Counted from the first letter of the stretch, positions 1 through 8,848 are shown. The stretch is DNA of 64,000 bases from Vibrio nereis NBRC 15637 (GCF_001591105.1 NZ_BCUD01000002.1:62001-126000); one strand, 5' to 3'. The notes: a model not told the origin generated them from the letters alone. Program-made: numbers and translations.

Positions 1-143
1 TTAAAGTGACGCACCCCGTGCAAGCCAACCATTTGCAAATCCGCCACCATGTTCGCAATGACATCCGCCTCACCACAGTGACGGCGCATGCCAAGAAATG
101 CCTTATTAACCGCGGCCACCAATTCGTTGTGCGAGACGATCAT
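1..143 (-). CDS. Partial conserved protein, N-terminus only (DUF3726-like or LDH2-like)
   Basis: Only the first 47 or so codons lie in the window; the gene runs off the left edge. The ATG at 143 overlaps the TGA of the preceding gene in an ATGA junction, so the two are translationally coupled in the same minus-strand operon. The visible N-terminus begins MIVSHNELVAAVNKAF and ends GLHGVRHF. The S-x-N-E, K-A-F-x-G and G-L-x-G spacing resembles the start of DUF3726 proteins. It also resembles the N-terminus of malate/L-lactate dehydrogenase-like (LDH2) oxidoreductases, some of which act in imino-acid pathways. The fragment is too short to decide between them. Confidence 0.55.
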   Translation of the reverse strand, partial: MIVSHNELVAAVNKAFLGMRRHCGEADVIANMVADLQMVGLHGVRHF

Positions 144-1876
144 AATGCAAATCCTCCGTTGATTTTTTGATTGTCACTTTGCGCAATTTCTTCACTTTCT
201 GGCATGCTTGGGAAAATCCATGTATCTGCCAGTTTAGGATCGTGAATTTCATCTAACAGCGGCGCACCTTGGAAGAAAGTTACTCGAACCCAACGATCCG
301 AGCGCGGATCAAACTTAGTCGCACCAAAGATCGCCAATTTACAGCGCAATAAGTGCATTGGCAGTGCATCTTGGCGCAGCACGTTCATTTGAATATCACC
401 CATTGCTCGGTTACCTAACGTCCATACACGACGTGTGATCGAACGATAAGTCGGGTTCTGCAACAAAAACTCCGCTACGGACATTTCTTCATCACAACCA
501 AGCAAAGCGTGGTACAAGCGATTCACTTGTCTGCCGATATCAAGCGGCAGTTCTTTTTCTTCTCCTGATTCCTCCCCACGAACACCAAGCCTTGGCTCTT
601 CTTTGTCTTGCGAGCGATACCAGAACCAGTAGTTGTTCTCGGCTAGTGAGTAATCGGCATCAATCGCCCAGAGGTATTTGCTTTGCAACACTTCCAGTAA
701 ATCTTGGATCTTTTTCCCGCCCGGAATCGATAGCGTTTCATCCGTATTCATTTGGCTGGCAAATTCGTCCACTAAAGATGGGTAGAGCTCGATCAAGCAA
801 GAGGTGAGGATTTCTTGGGCTTCCACACTCATTGTTTTCTTTTGCTCGACCAAACTCGCCCAGTTCGGATGTGATGCCATTAACGTTGTTAGCTCTGATA
901 GCAGTTGTTTGATGTCTGCTATCGCTTGGTGATTAAGCCTGTCTTGATGTTCATTGATGGTGATGACTTGCTCTAAATGACGCTGCGCTTTATGTAGTAA
1001 TCCTTGTAAAGGAGCATGGAATGAAGCTTCACATGGCATGGCAAAGACTCGCGCTACCGCACGCTCGCGAGAGGTCATCCATTGGTCAACGATACACGGG
1101 TGATTAATCAAATATGGGGCCATGCCTAAGCCAGTGGCGTTGCCGACACCAAGGTAACGCTGTAAACCACGATGCAATGCCACCGCGTTGTCGCCACCTT
1201 GCTGAAGTGCCAGATAGTGTACCCAATCCAGGCTGAATTCACGCAACATATACACCGCGCACATTTGCGCACTAAAAGACTGGCTGAAATCTGGGTTGTT
1301 CTCCAGCAGTTTGAAATCGGCGATACCAAACTTTCCGTTACCATACACAGCAGTGGTACGCAGGATATAACCGACTTCCGCTAACTCTTTCGGCTCGGGC
1401 TGCTTGCCTTGAGAAAGTGCGCTAACAATGTGTTCAAACACGCGCACGCTTTTGTTTGCACGAGCCAGAACAAGCACGTTATTCGGATTACGTCCCGCTT
1501 CTTGCAGCGGTACATTTGCTCGCAATCTTTCTAACAAAGTAACATCAACATCGCCTTGAACCAGTGCGAATGTGACGTCCCACTTTTCAGCAATTACGCG
1601 GTCATTACGCTCGTCATCAGCAATTTCATCACAGAATACCACCAAATGATAAACGTGCTCTGGCGTGGTCAATTTGTAAATCACGTGACCATAACCACGC
1701 GGACAAAGTTGCCATTCATGCTTGATGACTTGCCAGTTTTGGCTTGCCATATTACGAATCAGACTACGAACAAAGCTGATTCGGTTTTGGTGCATTGCGC
1801 CAAGCCTTTCGGCTGCCATGACAATCGCTGCGTCGCGCATAGTTGCTTCCGTATAAGTAGAACGATGTGCATCCAT
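140..1876 (-). CDS. Conserved protein of unknown function, 578 aa, betaine/imino-acid type operon
   Basis: I do not recognise this protein. It is soluble-looking, with no signal peptide or membrane segment, and rich in Trp, His and Leu helices. The ATG at 1876 is preferred because an AGGTGG Shine-Dalgarno lies about 8 bases upstream; a GTG at 1888 would add four residues. It lies between a BCCT transporter and the partial gene at the window edge, with ATGA overlap to the latter, so it is part of the RidA-ALDH-dipeptidase-BCCT operon. Fixed position in such an operon suggests a catabolic or electron-transfer accessory role, but no cofactor motif is visible. Family search and structure prediction would be needed to name it. 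Confidence 0.8.
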   Translation of the reverse strand: MDAHRSTYTEATMRDAAIVMAAERLGAMHQNRISFVRSLIRNMASQNWQVIKHEWQLCPRGYGHVIYKLTTPEHVYHLVVFCDEIADDERNDRVIAEKWDVTFALVQGDVDVTLLERLRANVPLQEAGRNPNNVLVLARANKSVRVFEHIVSALSQGKQPEPKELAEVGYILRTTAVYGNGKFGIADFKLLENNPDFSQSFSAQMCAVYMLREFSLDWVHYLALQQGGDNAVALHRGLQRYLGVGNATGLGMAPYLINHPCIVDQWMTSRERAVARVFAMPCEASFHAPLQGLLHKAQRHLEQVITINEHQDRLNHQAIADIKQLLSELTTLMASHPNWASLVEQKKTMSVEAQEILTSCLIELYPSLVDEFASQMNTDETLSIPGGKKIQDLLEVLQSKYLWAIDADYSLAENNYWFWYRSQDKEEPRLGVRGEESGEEKELPLDIGRQVNRLYHALLGCDEEMSVAEFLLQNPTYRSITRRVWTLGNRAMGDIQMNVLRQDALPMHLLRCKLAIFGATKFDPRSDRWVRVTFFQGAPLLDEIHDPKLADTWIFPSMPESEEIAQSDNQKINGGFAL

Positions 1877-1977
1877 TTTGCTCACCACCTATTTGTTATT
1901 GTAAGAATACTAGGGTTTGTACGGATGCAGGAGGAAAACACCCGCACAAGCTCCACGTTGTTTGAATTAGATAATTG

Positions 1978-3579
1978 TTATAGCCCTTGCTCTTTCGCCA
2001 TTTTGATTGCGATTTGCGGTGCATTCCAAAGTGACGGCAACAGAATCAGCGAAACCGGAACCGCGGTAATCACAATGAAAGATTGCAGTGCAGAGATGCC
2101 GCCAGAGCCAAGCGAAATCAGGATCAGAGCTGTCACGCCCATCATCACGCCCCAGAAGGTACGGATGATCGCATTCGGCTCCGTTTCACCACTGATCACA
2201 ACACTGATGGTGTAGGTCATTGAGTCGCCCGTCGTGACAATGAAGATCGTGGTTAAAATCAGAAATAGAATCGACGTCAGCATTGGCATTGGCAATTGCT
2301 GAGTCACCGCAAGCAAAGCACCTGGCAAATTGAAGCCTTCAAACGCCGCACTCACACTGCCCGGTTCAGCAATTTCAAACGCGAGGCCAGAGCCGCCAAC
2401 AATCGTGAACCAAAAACAGGTGGTTAGCGGAGCCACAACACTGATGGTGGAAATAACTTGGCGGATAGTGCGACCACGAGAGATACGTGCAATGAAGATC
2501 GCCATCATCGGACCGTAACCAAGGAACCAGCCCCAGAAAAATACTGTCCACCAGCTTAACCAACCTTCGTCACCACGGTAGGTCGCCATTGGGATAAAGT
2601 TATCCAGCATGCTCCCTACACCTTGAATGTATCCATTAAAGATAAAATTCGTCGGGCCAAAAAACAGGATGTAAACCATCAACGCCATGGCCAGAATCAC
2701 GTTATAACGACTAAGCAGTTGCATGCCTCGGCTTAATCCACTGAGCGCAGACAAGGTGTAGAGCGCAATCGCAAATAAAATGATGATGAGCTGAGTGGTA
2801 AAGCCATCAGGTATATCAAACAGTGCATTTAACGCATAGCTAACCTGCAAACCGAGAAACCCAATTGGGCCGATGGTGCCCGCGGCTACCGCGATAATGC
2901 AGCACGCGTCAATCAATGCACCGAGCTGGCCTTTAAGCGCTCGTTCGCCCAACACTGGGTAAAGTAAAATACGTGGTTTTAGTGGCAAACCTTTGTCGTA
3001 ATGCAGGTGCATCACCACGATGGAAGTTAAGCTACCTACAATCGCCCAAGCCAGAAAGCCCCAGTGCATAAAGGATTGCGACAATGCATTCACCGCGCCT
3101 TGCTGCGGATTATCTTGCGCGCCGTACAAAGGTGGTGGGCTAACATAGTGTGCGATAGGCTCAGCCGCAGCCCAAAAAACGCCACCACCAGCCAGTAAGG
3201 TACAGAAAATAATCGCCATCCAGCGGAAAGAATCCATTTCTGGTTTCGCAATCCCGCCCAACATCACCTTGCCTGTTCGCCCTGCAGCCAAGCCAAGACC
3301 AATAAGAAAAGTGAGAAGCAGCAGTAACTGCCAGTAAGGACCAAACACTTGCACTGACCAGCCAAATCCGGCGTTAACGATCGTAGATAATAGTTCGCCA
3401 TCATAAAGTGCAATAGCAACGAATAGCGCAATAAAGCCACCGCTGTACCAAAGTACAGGATTATTCAGACCTAATTTATCAGTGGTGCTATTCACGGTTG
3501 ATGTGTTGTGTGTTGCTTGTGCCTCGCCTGATGACACGCTCATCGTGGAAGCTTTCATGCTATCGGTTAAATCAGACAT
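1978..3579 (-). CDS. BCCT family betaine/carnitine-type transporter
   Basis: This 533-aa inner-membrane carrier has about 12 hydrophobic segments. It shows BCCT hallmarks: the tryptophan-rich segment around WAAAEPIAHYVSPP in the first third, and the FFWGWFLGYGPMMAIFIAR stretch followed by a basic SRGRT loop. BCCT carriers take up glycine betaine, carnitine, choline or related quaternary amines by ion-coupled symport or exchange. The start at 3579 is chosen over the upstream ATG at 3612 because a GGAG site lies 9-10 bases before it. There is no long C-terminal regulatory tail of the osmosensing BetP kind. With the surrounding catabolic genes it probably feeds a betaine-type substrate into degradation. 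The precise substrate cannot be read from sequence. Confidence 0.93.
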   Translation of the reverse strand: MSDLTDSMKASTMSVSSGEAQATHNTSTVNSTTDKLGLNNPVLWYSGGFIALFVAIALYDGELLSTIVNAGFGWSVQVFGPYWQLLLLLTFLIGLGLAAGRTGKVMLGGIAKPEMDSFRWMAIIFCTLLAGGGVFWAAAEPIAHYVSPPPLYGAQDNPQQGAVNALSQSFMHWGFLAWAIVGSLTSIVVMHLHYDKGLPLKPRILLYPVLGERALKGQLGALIDACCIIAVAAGTIGPIGFLGLQVSYALNALFDIPDGFTTQLIIILFAIALYTLSALSGLSRGMQLLSRYNVILAMALMVYILFFGPTNFIFNGYIQGVGSMLDNFIPMATYRGDEGWLSWWTVFFWGWFLGYGPMMAIFIARISRGRTIRQVISTISVVAPLTTCFWFTIVGGSGLAFEIAEPGSVSAAFEGFNLPGALLAVTQQLPMPMLTSILFLILTTIFIVTTGDSMTYTISVVISGETEPNAIIRTFWGVMMGVTALILISLGSGGISALQSFIVITAVPVSLILLPSLWNAPQIAIKMAKEQGL

Positions 3580-3638
3580 ACTCTGACTCCAGAGGTTCTT
3601 TGCAGCTGCCAAAGACTGGCTACAAAATGTGAGTTTTA

Positions 3639-3670
3639 CGCCTGCCGTATTGTTGTTATGTGGGCAGGCG
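3639..3670 (-). other. Intercistronic hairpin between dipeptidase-like gene and BCCT gene
   Basis: Arms CGCCTGCC (3639-3646) and GGCAGGCG (3663-3670) pair perfectly around a 16-base loop. No T-run follows on the minus strand, so it looks like an mRNA processing or stability element inside the operon rather than a full terminator. Confidence 0.45.
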
Positions 3671-3689
3671 GTTCCTAATTTGGGGAATG

Positions 3690-4679
3690 CTATGAAATAG
3701 GCTCTAATCCTTCTTTAAGGAAGTTGAACCAGTTTTCACCCAATATTTTTCCTGCCTCAGATTCACTGAATCCGTGACGCATTAATCCGTTGTAGATGTT
3801 CTCCATCCCTGCACTGCCACAGAACCATGGCAGCGCATCTGGCCAGCCCGAGTTACTTGCTGAACCTTCGCCGTAATCCATCGCTTTTGACCAACGACCG
3901 TTGCGCATCCACTCCAACACTTGTTGCGGCTGGTTTAGGCACAGATCGCTACCGATACCTAAATGGTCAACGCCAAACATGTCTGCGGTTTTCGCAACCA
4001 TCTGGCAGAAATCATCCAAGGAGCATTGGCTACCATTTGGCAAATGGAACGGGTATAAACTGAATCCAATTAAACCACCGCGCTCCGTCAGCGCTTTGAT
4101 CACGGTGTTGGACTTGTTGCGCAGTGCATCATGCGCAAACGTCGGGTTGGCATGACTGATACAAATTGGACGCGAAGAAAGGTCGATAGCTTCCAGCGTT
4201 GAACGCTCGGCACTGTGGGACATATCAATGATCATCCCGACTCGGTTCATCTCTTCAATCGCTTGCTTACCGAAGCGAGTCACGCCGGAATCATTTTGTT
4301 CGTAACAACCTGTCGCCAGTAAACTTTGGTTGTTGTAGGTCAGTTGCATGATCAGCAGGCCTTGGCGGCGCATCACTTCAATCAGGCCAATTTCATCATC
4401 AATCGGTGAGCAATTTTGCGCGCCGAAGAAGATGCCGACTTTGCCTTCAGCTTTGGCTTTTTCTACATCTGCCATTGAGTAGATAGGCATGATGAGATCT
4501 GCATTTTGCTCGAAGCGTAAGTTCCACTCAGCAAAACGCGTTAAGGTTTCGCGAGCAGTTTCGTGGTAGACGATGGTGGCATGAACGGCGGTAATGCCAC
4601 TTGCCTTAAGCGTTTGGAAGTACTCTCGATCCCAATTGCAGTACTGCAATCCGTCAATCACAATCCGTTGTTGGTACAT
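3690..4679 (-). CDS. M19 (renal dipeptidase-like) family protein with altered metal site
   Basis: The 329-aa TIM-barrel-type protein aligns by eye with membrane dipeptidases of family M19: the SH motifs at His155 (IDMSHSAERS) and His176 (ICISHANP) are present. The canonical N-terminal H-x-D zinc pair is replaced: residues 9-13 read DGLQY instead of DGHxD. The bridging Glu of the usual IEGG motif is Gln88 (FGAQN). From memory, the same changes occur in the dipeptidase-like protein beside dgcAB in the pseudomonad glycine betaine locus. It is therefore probably not a classical dipeptidase. ATG 4679 has AAGGAG six bases upstream. It lies between ALDH and BCCT genes in one operon. Confidence 0.85.
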   Translation of the reverse strand: MYQQRIVIDGLQYCNWDREYFQTLKASGITAVHATIVYHETARETLTRFAEWNLRFEQNADLIMPIYSMADVEKAKAEGKVGIFFGAQNCSPIDDEIGLIEVMRRQGLLIMQLTYNNQSLLATGCYEQNDSGVTRFGKQAIEEMNRVGMIIDMSHSAERSTLEAIDLSSRPICISHANPTFAHDALRNKSNTVIKALTERGGLIGFSLYPFHLPNGSQCSLDDFCQMVAKTADMFGVDHLGIGSDLCLNQPQQVLEWMRNGRWSKAMDYGEGSASNSGWPDALPWFCGSAGMENIYNGLMRHGFSESEAGKILGENWFNFLKEGLEPIS

Positions 4680-4715
4680 AACCACTCCTTAAACAATTTC
4701 TTTGCCTTTCAGTGC

Positions 4716-4740
4716 GGGTAGCTGACACCATCAGCTACCC
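4716..4740 (-). other. Intercistronic hairpin between ALDH and dipeptidase-like gene
   Basis: A perfect 10-bp stem, GGGTAGCTGA (4716-4725) with TCAGCTACCC (4731-4740), has a 5-base loop. It begins nine bases past the ALDH stop. No T-tract follows on the minus strand, so partial termination or 3'-end stabilisation is more likely than full termination. Confidence 0.5.
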
Positions 4741-4748
4741 AACTGTTA

Positions 4749-6209
4749 TTAGTAAGGGCGCTGATAAGCGGTTTTCACCACGGTGTAGAACTCTTTGGCG
4801 TACTGACCTTGCTCACGAGGACCAAAGCTAGATTCTTTACGGCCGCCAAATGGAACGTGGTAATCCGTGCCCGCTGTTGGCAGGTTAACCATGACGCAGC
4901 CCGTTTGGACTTGTTGCTTGAAGATCGCGCTGTTACGCAGGCTTTGCGTGATAATGCCGCCTGTCAGGCCAAAGCGCGTATCGTTCGCCACGGAAATCGC
5001 CTCATCCAGATCAGACACTCGAATCACGCTCGCCATTGGTGCAAAGACTTCTTCTTGGTTCACTTCCCAGCTGTTTTGTGTGTTCAAGAACAAGGTTGGT
5101 GACATGTAGTAACCGTCATGCTCTAGGCTCAGACGCTCACCACCGAAAGCCAGCTCTGCGCCCGCTTGGCGTGCTTTTTCAATCCACTCAAAGTTCGCAT
5201 TCAGTTGGTTACCATCCACCACTGGGCCCATGAACACGCCATCCTCAAGTGCGTGACCCACTTTCAGCTCACTCATGCGTTTGATTAGCGCTTCGACATA
5301 CGCGTCGTGAATACCATCCATCACCACAAGACGAGACGACGCGGTACATTTTTGACCCGCACCCGAGAATGAGCCTGCGATTGTTGCTTCGACCGCAATT
5401 TGAATATCTGCATCATCTGCCACTACGAGCGCGTTTTTACTGCCCATTTCTAGCTGACAACGCACAAAGTTTGGTGCCGTTGCCGCCGCTACTTTACGGC
5501 CTGTGTCCACAGAACCAGTGAAGCTCACGCCGTTCACATCTTTCGAATTGATAAGGGTATTACCAACTTGCGAACCGCTACCCAAAACGAGGTTAAACGT
5601 GCCAGCAGGTAAACCTTGGCGATGGATAATCTCAGTCAGTGCAACGGCACTCGCTGGAGTTAGGTTGGCAGGCTTCCAGACGACACTATTGCCAAACGCA
5701 AGTGCTGGCGCGATTTTCCAAGCCGCTGTTGCTGTTGGGAAGTTCCAAGGAGAGATAATGGCGATAACGCCGACGGCTTCGCGAGTAACTTCAACGGAGA
5801 CACCTGGACGGACGGAAGCAGCGTTATCGCCAATTTGACGCAGTACCTCAGCAGCAAAGTATTGGAAGAATTGGCCAGCACGGTAAATCTCACCTCGACC
5901 TTCAGCAAATGGCTTACCTTCCTCACGCGACAGCAAGGTGCCCAGTTCGTCACAGCGGGCAATGAGCTCATCACCAATCGCTTGCAGCACTGCTTGTTTG
6001 CGCTCGATTGGTGTTTTTTCCCACTCTGGCTGCGCTGATTTAGCCGCTTGAATCGCTTGCTCTACTTGCGACACACTCGCTTGAGCGAAATCGCCAATGT
6101 TTTCGCTGATATCAGAAGGGTTTATATTGGCGATGGCGTCCATGCCCGATTGCCATTCACCCGCGATGTAGAGGGATTTTTCTGCTTGAACATTGTTAAT
6201 AAAAGTCAT
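4749..6209 (-). CDS. Aldehyde dehydrogenase, alpha-ketoglutarate-semialdehyde dehydrogenase type
   Basis: This 486-aa enzyme is an NAD(P)-dependent aldehyde dehydrogenase: PWNF at 154-157, FTGS near 230, catalytic Glu254 in LEMGSKN and nucleophile Cys288 in GQKCTASSR. The LEMGSKNALVV and GQKCTASSRLVV segments resemble 2,5-dioxovalerate (alpha-ketoglutarate semialdehyde) dehydrogenases of hydroxyproline and sugar-acid pathways, though succinate-semialdehyde-like activity is possible. The start at 6209 is preferred because AAGGAAAG lies just upstream; the longer reading frame to 6257 has no such site. Its position after a RidA gene and before a dipeptidase-like gene and BCCT carrier suggests it oxidises an aldehyde intermediate of the imported compound. 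Confidence 0.92.
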   Translation of the reverse strand: MTFINNVQAEKSLYIAGEWQSGMDAIANINPSDISENIGDFAQASVSQVEQAIQAAKSAQPEWEKTPIERKQAVLQAIGDELIARCDELGTLLSREEGKPFAEGRGEIYRAGQFFQYFAAEVLRQIGDNAASVRPGVSVEVTREAVGVIAIISPWNFPTATAAWKIAPALAFGNSVVWKPANLTPASAVALTEIIHRQGLPAGTFNLVLGSGSQVGNTLINSKDVNGVSFTGSVDTGRKVAAATAPNFVRCQLEMGSKNALVVADDADIQIAVEATIAGSFSGAGQKCTASSRLVVMDGIHDAYVEALIKRMSELKVGHALEDGVFMGPVVDGNQLNANFEWIEKARQAGAELAFGGERLSLEHDGYYMSPTLFLNTQNSWEVNQEEVFAPMASVIRVSDLDEAISVANDTRFGLTGGIITQSLRNSAIFKQQVQTGCVMVNLPTAGTDYHVPFGGRKESSFGPREQGQYAKEFYTVVKTAYQRPY

Positions 6210-6283
6210 GGTTCTTTCCTTGTTCTTCCGATTTGTGATGGCAAGCCACCCACTCACTGATCTCTAATTATTCTTGTTGGGAT

Positions 6284-6682
6284 TTATTCTGGTTGGCTTG
6301 CCGACGCGTAGACGACGAACTCCACCAGCATTTCTTCTCGTGCTAAACCTGCAACCACCATGGCGGCGCGGTTTGGATACGGCGCTTCAAAATATTCCGC
6401 GTAAATTTGGTTAACGGTCTTTAAGTATTCTCTGTCGGTCACGTAAATCAGGACCTGCAACACCGAGTCCAAAGACTCCCCCGCGCACTCCAGGGTGTGA
6501 ATGAGATTGTTAAAGGTTTGACGTGTTTGTGCTTCGATGCCACCTTCAACAACCGCGCCCGTGTCATCAATAGGAATTTGTGCCGTATACAAAGTTCCAT
6601 TGTTAACAATTGCCCATTCGAGCGGCGCTTTAGAAGCAAACAGACTGGTTTTTACTGGGTGTTTTTTAGTAGGAGTATTCAC
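6284..6682 (-). CDS. RidA/YjgF family enamine/imine deaminase
   Basis: This 132-aa protein is of normal RidA length and starts with GTG at 6682. It shows the family's features: an N-terminal N-N-G-x-L-Y-T-A-Q strand, and the late P-N-R-A-A-M-V-V-A-G-L block with the active-site Arg, ending in VEFVVYAS. RidA proteins hydrolyse reactive enamine or imine intermediates such as 2-aminoacrylate, and pathway-dedicated members act in amino- and imino-acid catabolism. It is the first gene of the minus-strand operon and faces the LysR gene at 6838 across a 155-base control region. A dedicated role, for example deaminating a cyclic imine before the ALDH step, is an inference from context. Confidence 0.9.
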   Translation of the reverse strand: MNTPTKKHPVKTSLFASKAPLEWAIVNNGTLYTAQIPIDDTGAVVEGGIEAQTRQTFNNLIHTLECAGESLDSVLQVLIYVTDREYLKTVNQIYAEYFEAPYPNRAAMVVAGLAREEMLVEFVVYASASQPE

Positions 6683-6773
6683 GTGCCTTTCAACCTTTGT
6701 AACAGATTTGTTTCAATATGGTTAAATGATGCACATTGACAGGCGATAAATCTAACGGTAAATTTTTTACATT

Positions 6774-6792
6774 TGATAAATTAAATTTATCA
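6774..6792. promoter_or_regulatory. Perfect 19-bp palindrome in LysR/RidA divergent region, probable operator
   Basis: TGATAAATTAAATTTATCA is a perfect inverted repeat around a central A, located 46 bases before the LysR start and 92 bases before the RidA start. Its ATAAATT/AATTTAT core fits the T-N11-A type of LysR-regulator site. Confidence 0.6.
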
Positions 6793-6837
6793 CCTCATTG
6801 AAAATAACGTAAATAAAGGGATTAAGAGGCATTAGGG

Positions 6838-7716
6838 ATGAGTATTAAGCTTCAACAATTAATGCATTTTGTGATGGTAGTCGAGGAAGGTGGGTTTCGA
6901 GCCGCTTCACATCGTGCAAATCGATCTCAGGCTGCACTCTCCACGTCGATAAAAGAGCTAGAGAAAATGCTGGGACAAATGCTGTTTGAACCCGGAAACA
7001 AAACCAAGTTAACTCCCTTTGGTGAAATTTGTTTGCCCAAGGTGGTTCAGTTTCTCAATATCTACAGTGCACTAGACAACGATCTCAAAGCTGCCGCGGC
7101 CGGACAGCAAGGGAGAGTGCGAATTGCGAGCGTTCCTTCTGTAGCAGCTAAACTTATCCCAAGCGTGTTGGGGGCCTTTTGTGAACAGTATCCGAATGTG
7201 GAAGTGAGCTTGATCGACGATAACGCGGCAGGTGTCGAGGCTCGTCTACTCTCTGGTGAAGTCGACTTGGCGCTTGGTAACCCTTCTCACCTTGATGAGG
7301 GCGGTATTGACTTTAAGCCGCTGTTGTCCGACCCCATTGGTGTGGTGTGTTTAAAGGATAACCCTATTGCAAGTCACTCCGAGGGAATCGAGTGGCAAAC
7401 CTTGCTCGAACAACCTTTTATTCGCAACGGCACCTGTACGCTTCTCGATCCAACTCCAGCCAGAGCACTGAGTGAGCAAGCGCTCTATTCGGTGGAAAAC
7501 ATCACTTCGCTGTTTTCTGTCTTAGAGCTTGGGATTGGTGTCACCACCTTACCTAAACTCGCCTTCCCAACCAATGAAACACGCTTGGTTTGGATCCCGC
7601 TTATCGATCCACCGCTTGAAAGGCAAATTGGTATCTTTACGTTGACCGACCGCACGATCTCGCCTCAAGCCAAGGCATTTCATGATTTGTGTGTGCACTA
7701 CTTACGTTATGAATAA
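6838..7716 (+). CDS. LysR family transcriptional regulator, divergent from catabolic operon
   Basis: This 292-aa protein has the LysR plan: an N-terminal winged helix-turn-helix (roughly residues 5-63, with A-A-S-H-R-A-N-R-S-Q-A-A-L-S-T-S-I-K-E-L-E) followed by a two-lobed periplasmic-binding-like effector domain from about 90 to 290. It is transcribed away from the RidA-ALDH-BCCT operon and shares the upstream region containing a 19-bp palindrome. By the usual LysR logic it should regulate that operon in response to the pathway substrate and repress itself. The effector is unknown. No ribosome site stronger than TTAGGG is present before the ATG. Confidence 0.92.
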   Translation: MSIKLQQLMHFVMVVEEGGFRAASHRANRSQAALSTSIKELEKMLGQMLFEPGNKTKLTPFGEICLPKVVQFLNIYSALDNDLKAAAAGQQGRVRIASVPSVAAKLIPSVLGAFCEQYPNVEVSLIDDNAAGVEARLLSGEVDLALGNPSHLDEGGIDFKPLLSDPIGVVCLKDNPIASHSEGIEWQTLLEQPFIRNGTCTLLDPTPARALSEQALYSVENITSLFSVLELGIGVTTLPKLAFPTNETRLVWIPLIDPPLERQIGIFTLTDRTISPQAKAFHDLCVHYLRYE

Positions 7717-7781
7717 GTGACGTTATGAGAAAGAGAGTTAACGTTGATTCTTCATCAAGATAGGACGCTTGTAGCCCACAT

Positions 7782-7815
7782 ACAAAAACACCACTCCATC
7801 AGTTGGAGTGGTGTT
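7782..7815 (-). terminator. Rho-independent terminator of the ctlX-like gene
   Basis: A 12-bp perfect stem AACACCACTCCA / TGGAGTGGTGTT (7787-7798 and 7804-7815) has a 5-base loop. On the minus strand it is followed by TTTTTGTA. It lies 32 bases beyond the stop codon of the minus-strand gene at 7847. Confidence 0.85.
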
Positions 7816-7846
7816 CGTATAAACTGTTTATTTGTCAGTGTTCTAA

Positions 7847-8848
7847 CTATAGATTCGGCGAGCGTTTTGGTAGAAATACTTCACCCAACATGCAACGTAC
7901 GCTACCACCGCCGATATTCTCGATCGTCTGCACATTGAACGGCATTAAGCGACCGTGGCTAGAAAGCTGTGCTCGCTGCGCAGGAGAGAACGCATCAAAC
8001 GCGGATTGAGACATCGCAATCACCTTTTCACCATTCACAGTTTCAAGCTGAAGGATATTGCCGCAGAACTGGTTCATCTGTTCCAGTGAAATCGAAATCA
8101 CCTGTTTATCTTTGGCTAAAGATTTAATGACAAAACGACGCTCGAATTCAGGGATCACTTCATCGCAAATCACACAGAAACCTTCACCGACAGCCATCAT
8201 CACATTGGTATGATAAATCGGTTTGCCAGAAGGCAGCGCCGTTTGGAACGATACCACGCGCTCATAACCGATGCGCTCAGCATAATCTTCCAGCACTTCT
8301 CGGTCACAACGCTGAGACAGCGCCGCATAAATGGTGCGGTTAATGTGGTCCATTACCATCACGCCTGTACTTTCTAAGTGTGCGTCAATGTCTAAATAAG
8401 ACAACATCGAATCCACAGACGCCACTTCACGCCCAGCCATTTCTAAAGCACTGCACAATGCTGCTGGTTTCACTTCATGCTGGCGGTTAGTACACGCCAT
8501 GGGGAAAGTAAATAGCTCGCCCTCAACTGTGGTGCTAAACCAGTTATTCGGGAACACCGCATCGGGGGTTTCTATGTCACCCAGTGGATAGTCGAACACC
8601 ACAACCTGCACGCCTGCGTGACGAAGCTGGTCGACCATCGTATTAAACTCTTGCATCGCTAGCTCGCGAATATGCTCTGTGGTGTCGTTCACTTTATGCT
8701 GAAATTCATTGTCTTTTGCAGTTTCGGCATTAAAAGCAAATTCTTTTGGTGGCACCATTACTACGCAGTTCGCGTTTTGAAGCGTTTTTTGTTTTTTTTC
8801 TGGTAATGCTTGCTGTTTCAACATCGTGACAAACTCACTTTTTCTCAC
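7847..8848 (-). CDS. ctlX: CtlX-type amidinotransferase-fold hydrolase
   Basis: This protein of up to 333 aa resembles the citrulline-utilisation hydrolase CtlX branch of the guanidino-group-modifying superfamily: VVMVPPKEFAFNAETAKDNEFQ near the N-terminus, a VFPNNWFST segment, an internal IYHTNVMM strand with His, and a C-terminal GGGSVRCMLGE carrying the expected nucleophilic Cys. Such enzymes hydrolyse guanidino or ureido compounds (arginine or citrulline relatives). The start is uncertain: GTG at 8848 or ATG at 8824, neither with a strong ribosome site. It is monocistronic, with its own terminator downstream and the divergent ABC exporter gene beginning at 9138. The exact substrate is not determinable here. 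Confidence 0.85.
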   Translation of the reverse strand: MRKSEFVTMLKQQALPEKKQKTLQNANCVVMVPPKEFAFNAETAKDNEFQHKVNDTTEHIRELAMQEFNTMVDQLRHAGVQVVVFDYPLGDIETPDAVFPNNWFSTTVEGELFTFPMACTNRQHEVKPAALCSALEMAGREVASVDSMLSYLDIDAHLESTGVMVMDHINRTIYAALSQRCDREVLEDYAERIGYERVVSFQTALPSGKPIYHTNVMMAVGEGFCVICDEVIPEFERRFVIKSLAKDKQVISISLEQMNQFCGNILQLETVNGEKVIAMSQSAFDAFSPAQRAQLSSHGRLMPFNVQTIENIGGGSVRCMLGEVFLPKRSPNL

